Below, piece after piece: positions 4,748 through 5,275 of a stretch of 5,275 bases of DNA. The translations under genes and the position numbers were made by a program. The first letter of the stretch is position 1. Each line of letters begins with the position of its first letter. The stretch comes from Candidatus Bathyarchaeota archaeon (lineage in GTDB: Archaea; Thermoproteota; Bathyarchaeia; TCS64): contig JAGTQJ010000106.1 of NCBI GenBank assembly GCA_018396515.1, positions 1 through 5,275 of the forward strand, read 5' to 3'. The notes under the pieces were generated by a model. That model did not search any database. It was not told the origin of the DNA and saw only the letters and a program-made list of their open reading frames with translations.

Positions 4748-5275
4748 TCACCTTTCATATGATGCTATTACATGTAATCCCAGTTCTTCTGCGAGCTTCT
4801 TGGCAGATGGATGTATTAAGTATCCGAAGAGCACTCCAACAACTTCTATCCCCATCTTCTCGGCTATTGGGGTGTAAGTGTTCTCATAGAAGTTCTTAAC
4901 CTCAGATCCAAATATCCTAGATTTTACCTCCCCCACAACGATAGCCCTTTTGCCTTTAAGCAACCCCTCACCGTAAAGGTTGACCTCAACCAACCTACCT
5001 TCAACCTCAACGAACTCCCTCCTAAGCTCCTCAACCTCCACTTCCAGATGTCTGGAGAGCCAGCCCGGTAGGACAACCCTAGCGACATCCTCAAGCCCAA
5101 AACCCAATGTATCACTGAGCCTACCCACCTCTGTCCTAAGACTCTCCAGACCAGCCACGAACTCCCCGAGTCTCTCCTCTGTTTTTAGTTGGGCTTCTGT
5201 TAGGGCTTCCACTCTCTCTGTCAGCTTTTCAAGTCTCTCCTCTGTTTTTAGTTGGGCTTCTGTTAGGGCTTCCAC
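4748..5275 (-). CDS. Coiled-coil protein with PD-(D/E)XK nuclease-like C-terminal domain, partial (runs off the right edge)
   Basis: The gene enters from the right edge; the first codon seen is GTG for an internal valine, not a start. The visible 175 residues begin with heptad-type coiled coil (1-57) containing the 21-residue unit VEALTEAQLKTEERL+EKLTER, then a linker helix (58-90). A PD-(D/E)XK-like fold follows: GRLVEVNLYGEG (93-104), GKRAIVVGEVKSRI (108-121) with E116-x-K118, and a closing alpha/beta part (VVGVLFGYLIHPSAKKLAEE). This arrangement is typical of archaeal proteins of the DUF3782/COG5493 type, common in Thermoproteota and of unknown function. E97 and the E-x-K are as expected, but the position usually Asp (E-x-D) is N99. 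It may be a nuclease, or a DNA-binding relative with weakened catalysis. It ends convergently with the deacylase and shares no operon with visible genes. Confidence 0.7.
   Translation of the reverse strand: MEALTEAQLKTEERLEKLTERVEALTEAQLKTEERLGEFVAGLESLRTEVGRLSDTLGFGLEDVARVVLPGWLSRHLEVEVEELRREFVEVEGRLVEVNLYGEGLLKGKRAIVVGEVKSRIFGSEVKNFYENTYTPIAEKMGIEVVGVLFGYLIHPSAKKLAEELGLHVIASYER
5169..5275 (-). repeat. Tandem 63-base repeat in the coiled-coil gene
   Basis: The 44 bases at 5169-5212 recur without a single change at 5232-5275, a period of 63 bases, equal to 21 codons or three heptads. Each copy encodes VEALTEAQLKTEERL. Perfect identity at DNA level, including third positions, points to recent duplication or ongoing slippage or recombination rather than ancient coiled-coil periodicity. 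The array is cut by the window edge, so the copy number is unknown and at least two. Confidence 0.85.

Noticed and set aside
5169..5275. CRISPR-like repeat
   Set aside because: The repeat is in frame, encodes heptads, and the intervening 19 bases are coding coiled-coil sequence.

Overview
This window reads as a chromosomal segment of a thermophilic archaeon, most likely Thermoproteota or a related lineage. The signs are AGG-dominated arginine codons, TTG and GTG starts, TATA-like boxes at leaderless spacing upstream of several genes, VapBC modules with AbrB-type antitoxins, a THEP1-type NTPase, and an archaeal coiled-coil plus PD-(D/E)XK-like protein. No rRNA, tRNA, CRISPR array or insertion sequence was seen. 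The lineage is an inference from style and gene content.

Left part, all on the minus strand (read right to left): a THEP1-like P-loop NTPase (1721-1080); a 233-base gap with hairpins and a near-perfect 24-base palindrome; an intact overlapping VapB-VapC pair (846-216); then, entering the window edge, the N-terminus of an N-acyl-D-amino-acid deacylase-type amidohydrolase (from 156) that is broken by what looks like one missing base near position 86.

Centre, plus strand: a second, unrelated VapBC module (1999-2632). Its antitoxin is intact and starts at a TTG behind a GGTGAT ribosome-binding site. Its PIN toxin is split into two frames near 2256-2266, so the first catalytic Asp and the remaining acidic residues are not read together. 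The module is preceded by a 7-bp inverted repeat flanking an AT-rich promoter. It is followed by a full-length, apparently active D-aminoacylase-family zinc amidohydrolase (2832-4595), a paralogue of the broken copy at the left edge.

Right part, minus strand: a convergent gene running off the edge (5275-4748). It encodes a heptad-repeat coiled coil followed by a PD-(D/E)XK-like domain, with a perfect 44-base repeat at 63-base period in the coiled-coil part.

The genes do not form one pathway. The picture is an accessory-type neighbourhood: two toxin-antitoxin modules between two copies of the same amidohydrolase family. Two of the genes carry frameshifts, which are either real decay or consensus errors in the assembly. 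The intact deacylase probably releases amino acids from N-acylated (D-)amino acids. The most checkable observations are the two frameshifts and the two candidate antitoxin operators.
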